64,000 nt of DNA from Marinobacter nauticus (GCF_019801015.1 NZ_JAHVJZ010000005.1:248001-312000); one strand, 5' to 3'; counted from the first letter of the stretch, positions 18,330-27,532 are shown. The notes: generated by a model from the sequence alone, not told the origin. Numbers and translations are program-made.

Positions 18330-18902
18330 TTAGCCCCAGGCCCCGTCTTTGTGACCACGGGTGACCACACGCTCGCGGTAGATGTCGGACACCGTGCCCG
18401 CATCACCAGCCAGCAGGGCCTTGGTGGCACACAGCTCGGCACACATCGGCAGCTTGCCTTCGGCGATACGGTTGGCACCGTACAGCGCTTTTTCCTTGGC
18501 GGAGCCTGCTTCGGTGTTCGGGCCACCGGCGCAGAAGGTGCACTTGTCCATCTTGCCTTTGGAGCCGAATGCAGACTGTTTCGGGAACTGCGGGGCGCCA
18601 AACGGGCAGGCGTACAGGCAGTAACCGCAACCGATGCAACGCTCTTTGTCGTGCAGGATGATGCCGTCTTCGGTCTTGCTGAACACGTTAACCGGGCACA
18701 CCTTCATACAAGGCGCGTCGGCACAGTGCATGCAAGCCACGGAGATGGAGGTCTCACCCGGCTTACCGTCGTTGATGGTGACAACGCGGCGGCGCTGGAT
18801 GCCCCACTCCAGAGCGGAGTCGTTCTCGTTCTTACAAGCGGTGACACAGCCGTTACATTCAATGCAGCGTTTGGTGTCACACATGAATTTCATAGTCGCC
18901 AT
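18330..18902 (-). CDS. fdhB: Formate dehydrogenase iron-sulfur subunit beta, operon 1
   Basis: A 190-residue electron-transfer subunit with four Cys clusters: CxxCxxC-type at the N-terminus (C13, C16, C19, C23), MHCADAPCMKVCP, ERCIGCGYCLYACPFG and KCTFC...CAELC. This corresponds to four [4Fe-4S] centres relaying electrons from FdhA to FdhC. Unlike E. coli FdnH there is no C-terminal membrane helix, so it sits as a soluble plug on the gamma subunit. It starts 25 bp after fdhA1. The sequence is nearly identical to fdhB2. Confidence 0.94.
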   Translation of the reverse strand: MATMKFMCDTKRCIECNGCVTACKNENDSALEWGIQRRRVVTINDGKPGETSISVACMHCADAPCMKVCPVNVFSKTEDGIILHDKERCIGCGYCLYACPFGAPQFPKQSAFGSKGKMDKCTFCAGGPNTEAGSAKEKALYGANRIAEGKLPMCAELCATKALLAGDAGTVSDIYRERVVTRGHKDGAWG

Positions 18903-18927
18903 ATGGGCTTATCTCCTTAGGCCGACG

Positions 18928-21789
18928 TTAAGCTTTGACGATTTCACACAGGGACACCTTGGTCTCCTGCATCTGGGTCACCGGGTCGTAACCGTAGGTC
19001 AGCGCGGTGTTGGCGGACTCACCCACCACGTACGGCTTGGTGCTGACGCCACCGGACTCGGGGTACTTCAGCTCTTCGCCTTCGAACACACCGGCAAAGT
19101 GGTACGGCATAAAGGTTTCGCCCACGGCAACCCGCTCGGTCACCATCGCTTTCATGCCAATCACTGCGCCTTCCGGAGACTTCAGCTTGATGTCGTCGCC
19201 ATCGAGGATGCCACGGTCAGCCGCATCCACCGGGTTGATCTCAACGAACATCTCTTGCTGCAGTTCCGCCAGCCACGGGTTGGAACGGGTCTCTTCACCG
19301 CCACCCTCGTATTCCACCAGACGGCCAGAGGTCACCACCAGCGGGAACTTCTTGTCGAGGTTGTCGCTGATCACCCGGTCCTGGATGGACTTGAACAGGG
19401 TGGGCAGACGGTGAACCTGCATGTCGTCGTGGGTCGGGTACTTGGCGATCAGGTCGCGACGCGGGGTGTACAGCGGCTCACGGTGTACCGGGATCTCATC
19501 CGGGAAGGTCCAGACCTTCACACGGGCCTTGGCGTTACCGAACGGGATACAGCCGTGCTTCATGGCCACACGCTGGATACCACCGGAGATGTCGGTCTTC
19601 CAGTTTTTGCCTTCCGCGTGCTGCTTCTCTTCGGCGGTCAATTCGTCCCACCAGCCCAGCTGCTTCAGCATCTCGGCAGTGAACTCCGGGAAACCGTCCT
19701 GGAAGTAGTTGCCTTTGGAGCCGGCGTCTTCCGCCAGGATGCTCACGCCGTCGTGTTCCACACCGAAACGGGCACGGAAGTTACCGCCACCTTCCATCAC
19801 GTGCTTGGAGGTGTCGTACAGGATGTGGGTACCCGGGTGCTTGAGCTCCGGGGTGCCCCAGCACGGCCAAGGCAGACCGTAGGTTTCGCCTTTCACCGCG
19901 CCACCCGGGGCTTTCAGATCTTCCCAGCTGAACAGGTGCCAGTTTTCCTGGTGCTGCTTCAGACGTTCCGGAGACTGACCGGTGTAACCGATGGTCCACA
20001 TGCCTTTGTTGAATTCGCGGGTGATGTCTTCCACCAGCGGCTCATCGTTGTTGACCTGGATGTGCTTGAACATCTGGTCGGCCATGCCCACTTTCTTCGC
20101 GATCTTGTACATGATCACGTGGTCCGGCAGGGACTCGAACATCGGCTCAATCACCTTGGAGCGCCACTGCAGGGAGCGGTTGGAGGCGGAGATGGAACCG
20201 TAGGTTTCGAACTGGGTCGCCGCCGGCAGCAGGTACACGCCGTCTTTGCGCTGGTGCATCACACCAGCCATGGTCGGGTACGGGTCAACCACCACCACGG
20301 TGTCCATCTTGTTCAGTGCTTCACGCACCTCACGGCCACGGGTTTCGGTGTTAACGGACTGACCCCAGAAGAACGCCAGGCGAATGTTGTCTTTCTGGCC
20401 GATCTTGGCTTTGTCTTCCAGCACGCCGTCGTGCCAACGAGAGCACGGGATGCCAGGGGTGTTCATCGGCACTTTACCCAGGTGAGAACCCTGGTCGAAG
20501 CGGCCTTTCACCCAGCTGAAGTCCAGGTTCCAAACGTTGGACCAGTGCTTCCAGGCGCCTTCAGACAGGCCGTAGTAACCCGGCAGGTTGTCGAACAGCA
20601 GGCCGAAGTCGGTGGCGCCCTGTACGTTGTCGTGGCCACGGAAGATGTTGGCACCGCCACCGGATACGCCCATGTTGCCCAGCGCCAGCTGCAGGATGCA
20701 GTAAGCACGGGTGTTGGCGTTACCAACGGTGTGCTGGGTACCACCCATACACCATACGATGGTGCCCGGACGGTGCTCGGCCAGGATCTTGGCGACGCGG
20801 TACATCTGCTCACCGGTGACGGAGGTCAGGTCTTCCACCTCTTCCGGGGTGTACTTCTTCACTTCCTCACGGATCGCGTCCATGCCGTACACACGGCGAC
20901 GGATAAAGTCTTTGTCTTCCCAGCCGTTCTCGAAGATGTGCCACAGCAGGCCGTAGATGAACGGGATGTCAGTGCCGGGTCGGATATGCACGTACTCGTC
21001 GGCGTGCGCCGCAGTACGGGTGAAGCGGGGATCGACCACGATCATCTTGGCACCGCGCTCTTTACCGGTGAGCACGTGAGACATGGCAACCGGGTGCGCT
21101 TCAGCGGCGTTGGAGCCGATAAAGAGCATCGCTTTACAGTTGTGCATGTCGTTGTAGGAGTTGGTCTGAGCGCCGTAACCCCAGGTGTTGGCCACACCGG
21201 CTACGGTGGTGGAGTGACAGATACGGGCGGAGTGGTCAACGTTGTTGGTGCCCCACATCGCCGCAAACTTACGATAGAGGTAAGCCTGTTCGTTGGAGAA
21301 CTTGGCGGAACCCATAAAGTAGATGGAATCCGGACCGGACTCTTCGCGGATCTTCAGCATCTGGTCGCCGATCTCGTTGATCGCCTGATCCCAGGACAGC
21401 TTCTTCCACTTACCGCCTTCCAGCTTCATCGGGTACTTCACCCGCTTTTCGCTGTGGCCGTGGTGACGGATGGAGGCACCCTTAGCACAGTGACCGCCAC
21501 GGTTGATCGGGTGGTCAAAAGCCGGCTCCTGGCCAGTCCACACGCCGTTCTGAACCTCAGCGTAGATACCGCAACCTACGGAACAGTGGGAACAGATGGT
21601 TTTTACGGTTTCAATCGGGCCTTCTGCGGATACCGCTTTGGCTTCCGCCTTGCGCACCATACCGGCGCCCAGCATGGACGCGGCCGCAATACCACCGGTG
21701 GTGATACCGGCGTTTTTCAGAAATTGGCGACGATTCAGGCCCAGGGCGTTGTCCGCCGGAGCTGAAATGCCTTTACGAGTCAGTTTCAT
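18928..21789 (-). CDS. fdhA: Formate dehydrogenase catalytic subunit alpha (Cys type), operon 1
   Basis: A 953-residue molybdo- or tungsto-bis-MGD formate dehydrogenase exported by Tat (NRRQFLKNAGITTGG, residues 19-33). The [4Fe-4S] ligands are C66, C69, C73 and C101. In the catalytic motif ARICHSTT the position occupied by Sec196 in E. coli FdnG is Cys191, followed by the essential His; no TGA codon interrupts the frame. Further conserved blocks are WCMGGTQHTVGNANTRA and SGRLVEYEGGGEETRSNPW. It lies 12 bp after fdhX1. Whether Mo or W is the native metal cannot be read from the sequence. Confidence 0.95.
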   Translation of the reverse strand: MKLTRKGISAPADNALGLNRRQFLKNAGITTGGIAAASMLGAGMVRKAEAKAVSAEGPIETVKTICSHCSVGCGIYAEVQNGVWTGQEPAFDHPINRGGHCAKGASIRHHGHSEKRVKYPMKLEGGKWKKLSWDQAINEIGDQMLKIREESGPDSIYFMGSAKFSNEQAYLYRKFAAMWGTNNVDHSARICHSTTVAGVANTWGYGAQTNSYNDMHNCKAMLFIGSNAAEAHPVAMSHVLTGKERGAKMIVVDPRFTRTAAHADEYVHIRPGTDIPFIYGLLWHIFENGWEDKDFIRRRVYGMDAIREEVKKYTPEEVEDLTSVTGEQMYRVAKILAEHRPGTIVWCMGGTQHTVGNANTRAYCILQLALGNMGVSGGGANIFRGHDNVQGATDFGLLFDNLPGYYGLSEGAWKHWSNVWNLDFSWVKGRFDQGSHLGKVPMNTPGIPCSRWHDGVLEDKAKIGQKDNIRLAFFWGQSVNTETRGREVREALNKMDTVVVVDPYPTMAGVMHQRKDGVYLLPAATQFETYGSISASNRSLQWRSKVIEPMFESLPDHVIMYKIAKKVGMADQMFKHIQVNNDEPLVEDITREFNKGMWTIGYTGQSPERLKQHQENWHLFSWEDLKAPGGAVKGETYGLPWPCWGTPELKHPGTHILYDTSKHVMEGGGNFRARFGVEHDGVSILAEDAGSKGNYFQDGFPEFTAEMLKQLGWWDELTAEEKQHAEGKNWKTDISGGIQRVAMKHGCIPFGNAKARVKVWTFPDEIPVHREPLYTPRRDLIAKYPTHDDMQVHRLPTLFKSIQDRVISDNLDKKFPLVVTSGRLVEYEGGGEETRSNPWLAELQQEMFVEINPVDAADRGILDGDDIKLKSPEGAVIGMKAMVTERVAVGETFMPYHFAGVFEGEELKYPESGGVSTKPYVVGESANTALTYGYDPVTQMQETKVSLCEIVKA

Positions 21790-21801
21790 GGTTCTCTCCT
21801 C

Positions 21802-21996
21802 TTACTGGCCACGGGCCGCGGCGTAGTAACGACGCACGTGCTCGGACTCTCGGTACCCTTCGGACTTGCTCTGGGTGTCGACAGGCGCATCAGCTGCCAT
21901 TACCGGAGCAGCCGCCATGGCTGCACCAGCAGCGGCGGTACCGGTTGCCAGTGTTTTGAGGAATTGGCGTCGAGCCAACGGTTTTTCGGTTTTCAT
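21802..21996 (-). CDS. fdhX: Small Tat-signal protein of FDH region (FdhX), operon 1
   Basis: A 64-residue protein of the 'formate dehydrogenase region TAT target' family. The twin-arginine signal ARRQFLKTLATGTAAAG is at residues 9-25 and the mature part is only about 30 residues, ending GYRESEHVRRYYAAARGQ. This ending (GY-x-ES-x-HV-x2-YYA) is kept in all three copies in the window. The ATG at 21996 has AAGGA upstream; a longer frame to 22080 lacks support. First gene of operon 1. Biochemical role unknown. Confidence 0.85.
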   Translation of the reverse strand: MKTEKPLARRQFLKTLATGTAAAGAAMAAAPVMAADAPVDTQSKSEGYRESEHVRRYYAAARGQ

Positions 21997-22119
21997 AGTC
22001 TTCCTTAGGTCTTCAGATCGTTGGTCTCGGCGCCTTCGGATGAAAGATGAGACACAGATCATCAGAACGTTGGTGGTCATGTGACGGAGGCATCATGACG
22101 TGGCCAGAAGGAAGATATC

Positions 22120-22133
22120 TTGATCTGGCTCAA
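22120..22133 (-). promoter_or_regulatory. FNR-like site upstream of fdhX1
   Basis: Minus-strand TTGAGCCAGATCAA differs from the FNR consensus TTGAT-N4-ATCAA at one base. It lies about 125 bp upstream of the fdhX1 start, consistent with anaerobic activation of operon 1. Seen by eye; no footprint or matrix score. Confidence 0.5.
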
Positions 22134-22210
22134 GCCGGAATTTGCCGCTTTTTGTGAGTTGAGCCAAAAATCGCGTGGTTTTTGTAAAAAACCCTTCGAG
22201 GGTGAGTCAT

Positions 22211-22227
22211 TGTGTCCAGGTGACACA
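22211..22227. repeat. Inverted repeat TGTGTC-N5-GACACA upstream of fdhX1
   Basis: A perfect 6-bp arm inverted repeat with a 5-bp spacer in the 435-bp gap between operons 1 and 2, about 215 bp upstream of the fdhX1 start. Possibly a regulator site; no known consensus assigned. Confidence 0.35.
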
Positions 22228-22321
22228 GCCGACAGCTTTGGGATGGGTTGCAGGAAAGGATTTTCGGTTTCTTACTTTCCGTGCGCAGATTGGTAAGAAA
22301 TCCGTTTGAATTTCATCATTT

Positions 22322-22337
22322 TGTGATCTGGATCACT
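22322..22337. promoter_or_regulatory. CRP-like site
   Basis: TGTGATCTGGATCACT matches the CRP consensus TGTGA-N6-TCACA at nine of ten positions. It lies about 325 bp upstream of fdhX1 and only 15 bp from the operon 2 terminator, so operon 1 (minus) is the only nearby candidate target. The distance is long, so a distal or leader-associated role is possible. Confidence 0.5.
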
Positions 22338-22352
22338 AAGAATGACATTCAT

Positions 22353-22381
22353 AAAAAAGCCCCGCAGTGCGGGGCTTTTTA
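22353..22381 (-). terminator. Terminator of FDH operon 2
   Basis: AAAAAGCCCCGCA / TGCGGGGCTTTTTT stem-loop on the minus strand, about 50 bp after the fdhC2 stop. The rest of the gap 21997-22431 holds the FNR- and CRP-like sites and no convincing gene. Confidence 0.92.
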
Positions 22382-22431
22382 CTAAATAAGAGGCATTCGT
22401 ATTGGCGCCGGCCTGCAGCGCCAATTTTCCC

Positions 22432-23415
22432 TTATTCTTTGTACTTCAGAGTGCCGTCGGCTTTGATCTCGTCGTACCAAACATTGTGGTGCTGGATCGC
22501 CCAGTTCTCATCACAGTAGCCGGACACCATACATTCCATACCACCTTCGGACATGACGGTGGCCATGAAGATGTGAACGATGGAGAAGGCGCAGATGATG
22601 ATGGCGGAAACGCCGTGGATGATCAGCGACAGCAGGCTCAGGTTACGGGACGGTTCAACGTACTCCGGGAACAGCAGGATCACACCGGAGGCGGAGATCA
22701 CTGCACCGAAGGCGGCGAAGGTCCAGAACCACAGCTTCTCACCCGCGTTGGCGAAGCCCGCGTCCGGGTGCTTGCCTTTGAACGGGCCGAAGTTGATGTA
22801 ACCACCAACAACCATAAACCAGGCGATGTCGTACTTCGCCGGGATCTGGTTCTTGGCCCACTTCACGGTCATCAGCAACCAGCCCAGCATGAACGGAATC
22901 GCCATGTAGTCGTGAACCGGCTTAGCGATGGCCGCCATGGTGGCGAAGGTTTGCTGGCCCAGGTAGGGCTCGATGATCAGACGGCCGGCCAGCAGGGTCA
23001 GACCGGTCAGGATCAGCAGCAGACACGGGATGGCGCCCAGCCAGTGGATGGCAACGTCAGCCTTGGACCAACGGTAAACCATCTTGCCGGAGAAGCCGTG
23101 ATGCAGCTTGGAGATGCCGTTCACTGCAATAAATGCAGCGAATGCGGCGATCATGCCAAACAGCGCCAGGGCCAGACCCGGGGCCAGGATGTTGCTGCGC
23201 AGCGGCAGCAGACGCTCGTCCTGCGGATTGATCAGCTGAGCGTGGAACTCGGATTCAGAAACGGTACGGCCTTCAGCGCCCTGTTGGATCGCCTGCCACA
23301 CCACTTCCGCTTCGTTCCCCGCCTGAGCAGCCACCATACCGGCATCGCTGGCAAACGCCAGACCCGGCAGCATAGCGACCATCAGCAGCAGAGGTTTCAG
23401 CATCTTGTAGAACAT
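22432..23415 (-). CDS. fdhC: Formate dehydrogenase subunit gamma (cytochrome b), operon 2
   Basis: 327 residues, a close paralogue of fdhC1 with the same architecture: signal peptide (MFYKMLKPLLLMVAMLPGLAFA), periplasmic N-terminal extension, then four or five membrane helices with haem-ligand His residues in ADVAIHWLG, KPVHDYMAIP and FSIVHIFMA. The C-terminus is YDEIKADGTLKYKE. It starts 53 bp after fdhB2 and closes operon 2. Confidence 0.92.
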   Translation of the reverse strand: MFYKMLKPLLLMVAMLPGLAFASDAGMVAAQAGNEAEVVWQAIQQGAEGRTVSESEFHAQLINPQDERLLPLRSNILAPGLALALFGMIAAFAAFIAVNGISKLHHGFSGKMVYRWSKADVAIHWLGAIPCLLLILTGLTLLAGRLIIEPYLGQQTFATMAAIAKPVHDYMAIPFMLGWLLMTVKWAKNQIPAKYDIAWFMVVGGYINFGPFKGKHPDAGFANAGEKLWFWTFAAFGAVISASGVILLFPEYVEPSRNLSLLSLIIHGVSAIIICAFSIVHIFMATVMSEGGMECMVSGYCDENWAIQHHNVWYDEIKADGTLKYKE

Positions 23416-23468
23416 GATTGCTCCTAGTGGATGGGCCGGGGCAGTCGCCTGCCCCGGCTCGTCACGCC

Positions 23469-24041
23469 TTAGCCCCAGGCGCCGTCTTTGTGGCCACGGT
23501 TAACCACACGCTCGCGGTAGATGTCGGACACCATGCCCGCATCACCGGCCAGCAGGGCCTTGGTGGAACACAGCTCAGCACACATCGGCAGCTTGCCTTC
23601 AGCGATACGGTTGGCACCGTACAGCTCCTGCTCCTTGATGGAGCCCGGCTCGGTGTTCGGGCCACCGGCACAGAAGGTGCACTTGTCCATCTTGCCCTTG
23701 GAGCCGAATACGGCTTTTTTCGGGAACTGAGGGGCGCCGAACGGGCAGGCGTACAGGCAGTAACCACAACCAATGCAACGCTCTTTGTCGTGCAGAACGA
23801 TGCCGTCTTCGGTCTTGCTGAACACGTTAACCGGGCACACCTTCATACAAGGGGCGTCGGCACAGTGCATGCAAGCTACGGAGATGGACGCTTCGCCCGG
23901 CTTACCGTCGTTGATGGTCACCACACGGCGACGCTGAATACCCCACTCCAGAGCAGAGTTGTTTTCGTTCTTACAAGCGGTGACACAGCCGTTACATTCG
24001 ATGCAGCGTTTGGTGTCACACATGAATTTCATAGTGGCCAT
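23469..24041 (-). CDS. fdhB: Formate dehydrogenase iron-sulfur subunit beta, operon 2
   Basis: 190 residues, nearly identical to fdhB1. Four [4Fe-4S] motifs are intact: CIECNGCVTAC, MHCADAPCMKVCP, CIGCGYCLYACP and CTFC with a late CAELC. It lies 23 bp after fdhA2. The near identity with fdhB1, contrasting with the more divergent fdhA2, points to recent duplication or gene conversion. Confidence 0.94.
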   Translation of the reverse strand: MATMKFMCDTKRCIECNGCVTACKNENNSALEWGIQRRRVVTINDGKPGEASISVACMHCADAPCMKVCPVNVFSKTEDGIVLHDKERCIGCGYCLYACPFGAPQFPKKAVFGSKGKMDKCTFCAGGPNTEPGSIKEQELYGANRIAEGKLPMCAELCSTKALLAGDAGMVSDIYRERVVNRGHKDGAWG

Positions 24042-24064
24042 TTTGGCTTATCTCCTCGTGAACC

Positions 24065-26935
24065 TTAGGCTTTCTCGATCTGACACAGGGACGACTTGGT
24101 TTCCTGCATCTGAGTGATCGGGTCATAGCCGTAGGTCAGAGCGGTGTTACAGGACTCACCAACCACGAACGGTTTGGTGCTGATGTCACCGGACTCAGGG
24201 TATTCCAGGTCTACGCCGTGCATAACACCGGCGAAGTGGTAAGGCATCCAGGTTACGCCCGGCTTAACGCGCTCGGTTACCATGGCCTGTACCTTGATGC
24301 GGCCGCCTTCAGCGCCCTCTACCCATACGGTGTCACCATCGCGCAGACCGCGGTCAGCAGCATCCACCGGGTTGATCTCGATGAACATCTCCTGCTGCAG
24401 CTCAGCCAGCCACGGGTTGGAACGGGATTCCTCACCGCCACCCTCGTACTCAACCAGACGGCCAGAGGTCATCACCAGCGGGTACTTCTTATCGAGGTTC
24501 TCGCTGATCACTTTGTCCTGGATGGTCTTGTACAGAGTCGGCAGACGATGTACCTGCATGTCGTCGTAGGTCGGGTACTTGGCGATCAGGTCACGACGCG
24601 GGGTGTACAGCGGCTCGCGGTGTACCGGCATCGGATCCGGGAAGGTCCAAACCTTACAACGGGCTTTGGCGTTACCGAACGGAATACAACCGTGCTTCAT
24701 GGCAACGCGCACGATGCCGCCAGACAGGTCGGTCTTCCAGTTCTTGCCTTCGGCTTCCGCTTTCTCTTCAGCGGTCAGGTCATCCCACCAGCCCAGCTGC
24801 TTCAGCATGTCGGCGGTGAATTCCGGATAGCCGTCCTGGATCTCAGCGCCTTTGGAGAAGGAGCCGTCAGCCAGGATGTTTTCGCCCTGGTATTCCACGC
24901 CGTAACGGGCACGGAAGTTACCACCACCCTGCATCACGTGCTTGGAGGTGTCGTACAGGATGTGGGTACCCGGGTGCTTCTGCTCAGGCGTACCCCAGCA
25001 CGGCCACGGCAGACCGTAGGTCTCACCCTTGAACTCGCCACCTTTGGCCTGCAGGTCTTCAACGTTGAAGGCGCCCCAGTTCATGGTGTGAGATTTGATA
25101 CGCTCCGGAGACTGGCCGGACATACCGATGGTCCACATACCGCGGTTGATTTCGCGGGTGATGTCTTCCACTACCGGTGCGTTGCCTTTCACCTGAATGC
25201 GCTTGGTGTACTGCTCAGCGAAGCCAACTTTCTTGGCCAGCAGGTACATGATTTCGATGTCGTTCTTGGAGTCGAACAGCGGCTCAACCACCTGCTCACG
25301 CCACTGAACGGAACGGCCAGAGTTGGACAGAGAACCGGTGGACTCGAACTGAGTACAGGCCGGCAGCAGGTATACGCCGTCCTTACGACGGTGCATAACA
25401 CCCGCCATGGTCGGGTACGGGTCAACCACAACCACGGTGTCCATCTTGTCCAGAGCGTCACGCACGTCGCGCTGACGGGTCTCGGTGTTCACGGACTGAC
25501 CCCAGAAGAAGGCCATGCGGATGTTGTCGCGCTGAGCCAGTTTCTGTTTGTCTTCCAGAACGCCGTCGTGCCAACGGGAACACGGCATGCCAGGGGTGTT
25601 CTGCGGCTTCTTGCCCAGGTACTCGCCCTGGTCAAAACGGCCGTTTACCCAGCTCTCTTCCAGATCCCAAACGTGGGTCCAGTGTTTCCAGGCAGCGCTG
25701 GTCAGACCGTAGTAGCCCGGCAGAGTGTCGAACAGCAGACCCAGATCGGTCGCGCCCTGTACGTTGTCGTGGCCACGGAAGATGTTGGTACCGCCACCGG
25801 ATTTGCCCATGTTGCCCAGAGCCAGCTGAAGCAGACAGTAAGCACGGGTGTTGGCGTTACCGACGGTGTGCTGGGTACCACCCATACACCAAACAACGGA
25901 ACCCGGACGGTTCTCAGCCATCATCTTGGCGGCGTTGTAGATCGCTTGCTCTTCTACGCCACACACTTCGGCGGCTTCGGCCAGCGGGAACTTAGCCGCT
26001 TCCTGACGGATCTCGTCCATCGCCCATACACGCTGGTCGATGAAGGTCTGGTCGTGCCAGCCGTTTTCGAAGATCACGTTCAGCATGCCGTAGATGAACG
26101 GAATGTCGGTACCGGGGCGGATGCCAACGTGCAGGTCGGAATGCGCAGCGGTACGGGAGAAACGAGGATCGATCACGATGATCTTGGCACCACGCTCCTT
26201 GGCAGTCAGGATGTGCTGCATGGAAACCGGGTGCGCTTCAGCCGGGTTAGAACCGATGAAGAAGATCGCTTTGGCGTGACGGATGTCGTTGAAGGAGTTG
26301 GTCATCGCACCGTAACCCCAGGTATTTGCCACACCAGCTACAGTGGTGGAGTGACAGATACGGGCGGAGTGGTCGACGTTGTTGGTGCCCCACATGGCCG
26401 CGAACTTACGGTACATGTAGCAACCTTCGTTGGAGAACTTGGCAGAACCCATGAAGTACACGGAATCCGGACCGGACTCTTCGCGGATCTTCAGCATCTG
26501 GTTGCCAACTTCCTCGATGGCTTGCTCCCAGGACAGCTTCTTCCACTTGCCGCCTTCGAGCTTCATCGGGTATTTAACACGCTTGATGGAGTGGCCATGC
26601 TCACGCAGCGCGGCACCTTTGGCACAGTGCCCACCGCGGTTGAAGGGATGGTCGAAAGCCGGCTCCTGTCCAGTCCAGACACCGTTCTGAACTTCAGCGT
26701 ATACACCACAACCTACTGCACAAGCGGAACATACAGTGCGCTTGATTTCGGTCGGAGCGTTCGGATCTACGTGGGAAGCGGCTTCAACGCGCTTCACCAT
26801 GCCAGCGCCCAGCATAGAGGCAGCGGCAATACCACCGGTGGTGATACCGGCGTTTTTCAGAAACTGGCGACGGTTCAGGCCCAGGGGGGCGTCGTTCTGA
26901 GTCGCAACAGCTTGCTTGTTCGGAGTCAGTTTCAT
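24065..26935 (-). CDS. fdhA: Formate dehydrogenase catalytic subunit alpha (Cys type), operon 2
   Basis: 956 residues with Tat signal NRRQFLKNAGITTGG, [4Fe-4S] ligands C69, C72, C76, C104 and catalytic Cys194 in ARICHSTT. It is the most divergent of the three catalytic subunits: its cluster loop reads VCSACAVGCG where the others have ICSHCSVGCG, and the active-site region has RHAKAIFFIGSNPAEAHP instead of CKAMLF/SKSMIF...NAAEAHP. These differences could mark different kinetics or substrate. Directly follows fdhX2 (9 bp). Confidence 0.95.
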   Translation of the reverse strand: MKLTPNKQAVATQNDAPLGLNRRQFLKNAGITTGGIAAASMLGAGMVKRVEAASHVDPNAPTEIKRTVCSACAVGCGVYAEVQNGVWTGQEPAFDHPFNRGGHCAKGAALREHGHSIKRVKYPMKLEGGKWKKLSWEQAIEEVGNQMLKIREESGPDSVYFMGSAKFSNEGCYMYRKFAAMWGTNNVDHSARICHSTTVAGVANTWGYGAMTNSFNDIRHAKAIFFIGSNPAEAHPVSMQHILTAKERGAKIIVIDPRFSRTAAHSDLHVGIRPGTDIPFIYGMLNVIFENGWHDQTFIDQRVWAMDEIRQEAAKFPLAEAAEVCGVEEQAIYNAAKMMAENRPGSVVWCMGGTQHTVGNANTRAYCLLQLALGNMGKSGGGTNIFRGHDNVQGATDLGLLFDTLPGYYGLTSAAWKHWTHVWDLEESWVNGRFDQGEYLGKKPQNTPGMPCSRWHDGVLEDKQKLAQRDNIRMAFFWGQSVNTETRQRDVRDALDKMDTVVVVDPYPTMAGVMHRRKDGVYLLPACTQFESTGSLSNSGRSVQWREQVVEPLFDSKNDIEIMYLLAKKVGFAEQYTKRIQVKGNAPVVEDITREINRGMWTIGMSGQSPERIKSHTMNWGAFNVEDLQAKGGEFKGETYGLPWPCWGTPEQKHPGTHILYDTSKHVMQGGGNFRARYGVEYQGENILADGSFSKGAEIQDGYPEFTADMLKQLGWWDDLTAEEKAEAEGKNWKTDLSGGIVRVAMKHGCIPFGNAKARCKVWTFPDPMPVHREPLYTPRRDLIAKYPTYDDMQVHRLPTLYKTIQDKVISENLDKKYPLVMTSGRLVEYEGGGEESRSNPWLAELQQEMFIEINPVDAADRGLRDGDTVWVEGAEGGRIKVQAMVTERVKPGVTWMPYHFAGVMHGVDLEYPESGDISTKPFVVGESCNTALTYGYDPITQMQETKSSLCQIEKA

Positions 26936-26944
26936 CGGTTCTCC

Positions 26945-27136
26945 TTACAGACCGCGAGCTGCGGCGTAGTAGTTGCGAACGTGGTCGGACTCTTGATAGC
27001 CCTTTTTCTTAGCCTCAGCAGCAGGCTCAACCTGTGCTACAGCAGCGGGAACCGCCATCACAGCGGCACCAGCCGCGGTGCCGGTGGCAACCTGCTTGAG
27101 GAACTGGCGACGAGCCAGAGAAGGTTGGTGTTTCAT
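26945..27136 (-). CDS. fdhX: Small Tat-signal protein of FDH region (FdhX), operon 2
   Basis: A 63-residue family member with Tat motif ARRQFLKQVATGTAAG and the ending GYQESDHVRNYYAAARGL. The ATG at 27136 is preceded by AAGGATG. A longer in-frame start at 27199 adds unrelated residues and has no ribosome-binding site. First gene of operon 2; role unknown. Confidence 0.85.
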   Translation of the reverse strand: MKHQPSLARRQFLKQVATGTAAGAAVMAVPAAVAQVEPAAEAKKKGYQESDHVRNYYAAARGL

Positions 27137-27229
27137 AATCATCCTTTGTCGTTCATGAAGCGGGGCGTGCCGATATGGCAGCCCACTCATAAGCGGCACT
27201 AAGGATCGCCTACCCGGGGAAAGAGAAAA

Positions 27230-27243
27230 TTGATCCGGGTCAC
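27230..27243 (-). promoter_or_regulatory. FNR-like half-conserved site upstream of fdhX2
   Basis: Minus-strand GTGACCCGGATCAA keeps one perfect FNR half (ATCAA) and a degenerate second half. It is about 95 bp upstream of fdhX2, similar in sequence and place to the better site of operon 1. Confidence 0.4.
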
Positions 27244-27319
27244 GAAGAAATTTGCGATGAAATTCGTCAAAATGCCGAGCAAAGCCCTTTTAAGTTAGCA
27301 TTTTGTAAAGGTTGGGCCG

Positions 27320-27388
27320 TTTTGTCCCATCAAATTTTCCACGGAAGAAGCGGGCCTCAGCTCGGGTTATTTAGGGTTATTTTGACCC
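27320..27388. promoter_or_regulatory. Two TTTTGWCCC half-sites upstream of FDH operon 2
   Basis: TTTTGTCCC at 27320-27328 and TTTTGACCC at 27380-27388 resemble halves of the inverted repeats found at the sigma-54 promoters of fdhD and tupA. No full palindrome is present. The gap 27137-27532 otherwise contains the FNR-like site and the operon 3 terminator. Confidence 0.35.
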
Positions 27389-27458
27389 GTTGATTACGCA
27401 TCCCTCCAATAACCCACAAAATTTCGCTTTTGCGGAGAAGATCACGCTCCGAAAAACG

Positions 27459-27487
27459 TAAAAAACCCCGCCGTAGCGGGGTTTTGA
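27459..27487 (-). terminator. Terminator of FDH operon 3
   Basis: On the minus strand AACCCCGCTA-C-GGCGGGGTTTTTT-like stem with a U tract, about 50 bp after the fdhC3 stop. Confidence 0.88.
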
Positions 27488-27532
27488 GGAAGTTCGTGAT
27501 TGGCGATAAGAACGCCTCTCAGTTACTTCATA

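Noticed and set aside
17099-18364. Plus-strand open frame opposite fdhC1
   Set aside because: His/Gln-rich shadow composition, no ribosome-binding site or domain; opposite frames of fdhC2 and fdhC3 look the same.
21214-21222. Possible selenocysteine site in FdhA1
   Set aside because: The catalytic codon encodes Cys in all three FdhA copies and no in-frame TGA is present, so no Sec insertion element is needed.
18634-21765. Plus-strand open frame of over 1,000 codons opposite fdhA1
   Set aside because: It is the antisense shadow of a GC-rich fdhA; similar long frames occur opposite fdhA2 (24218-27202) and part of fdhA3 (29447-30709). No known domain, and the minus-strand genes are clear.
27274-27288. 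Sigma-54-like GG-N10-GC on the minus strand upstream of fdhX2
   Set aside because: The spacing is right but both elements (GGGCTT and CGGCA) are poor matches; not enough to call a promoter despite nearby TTTTGTCCC half-sites.
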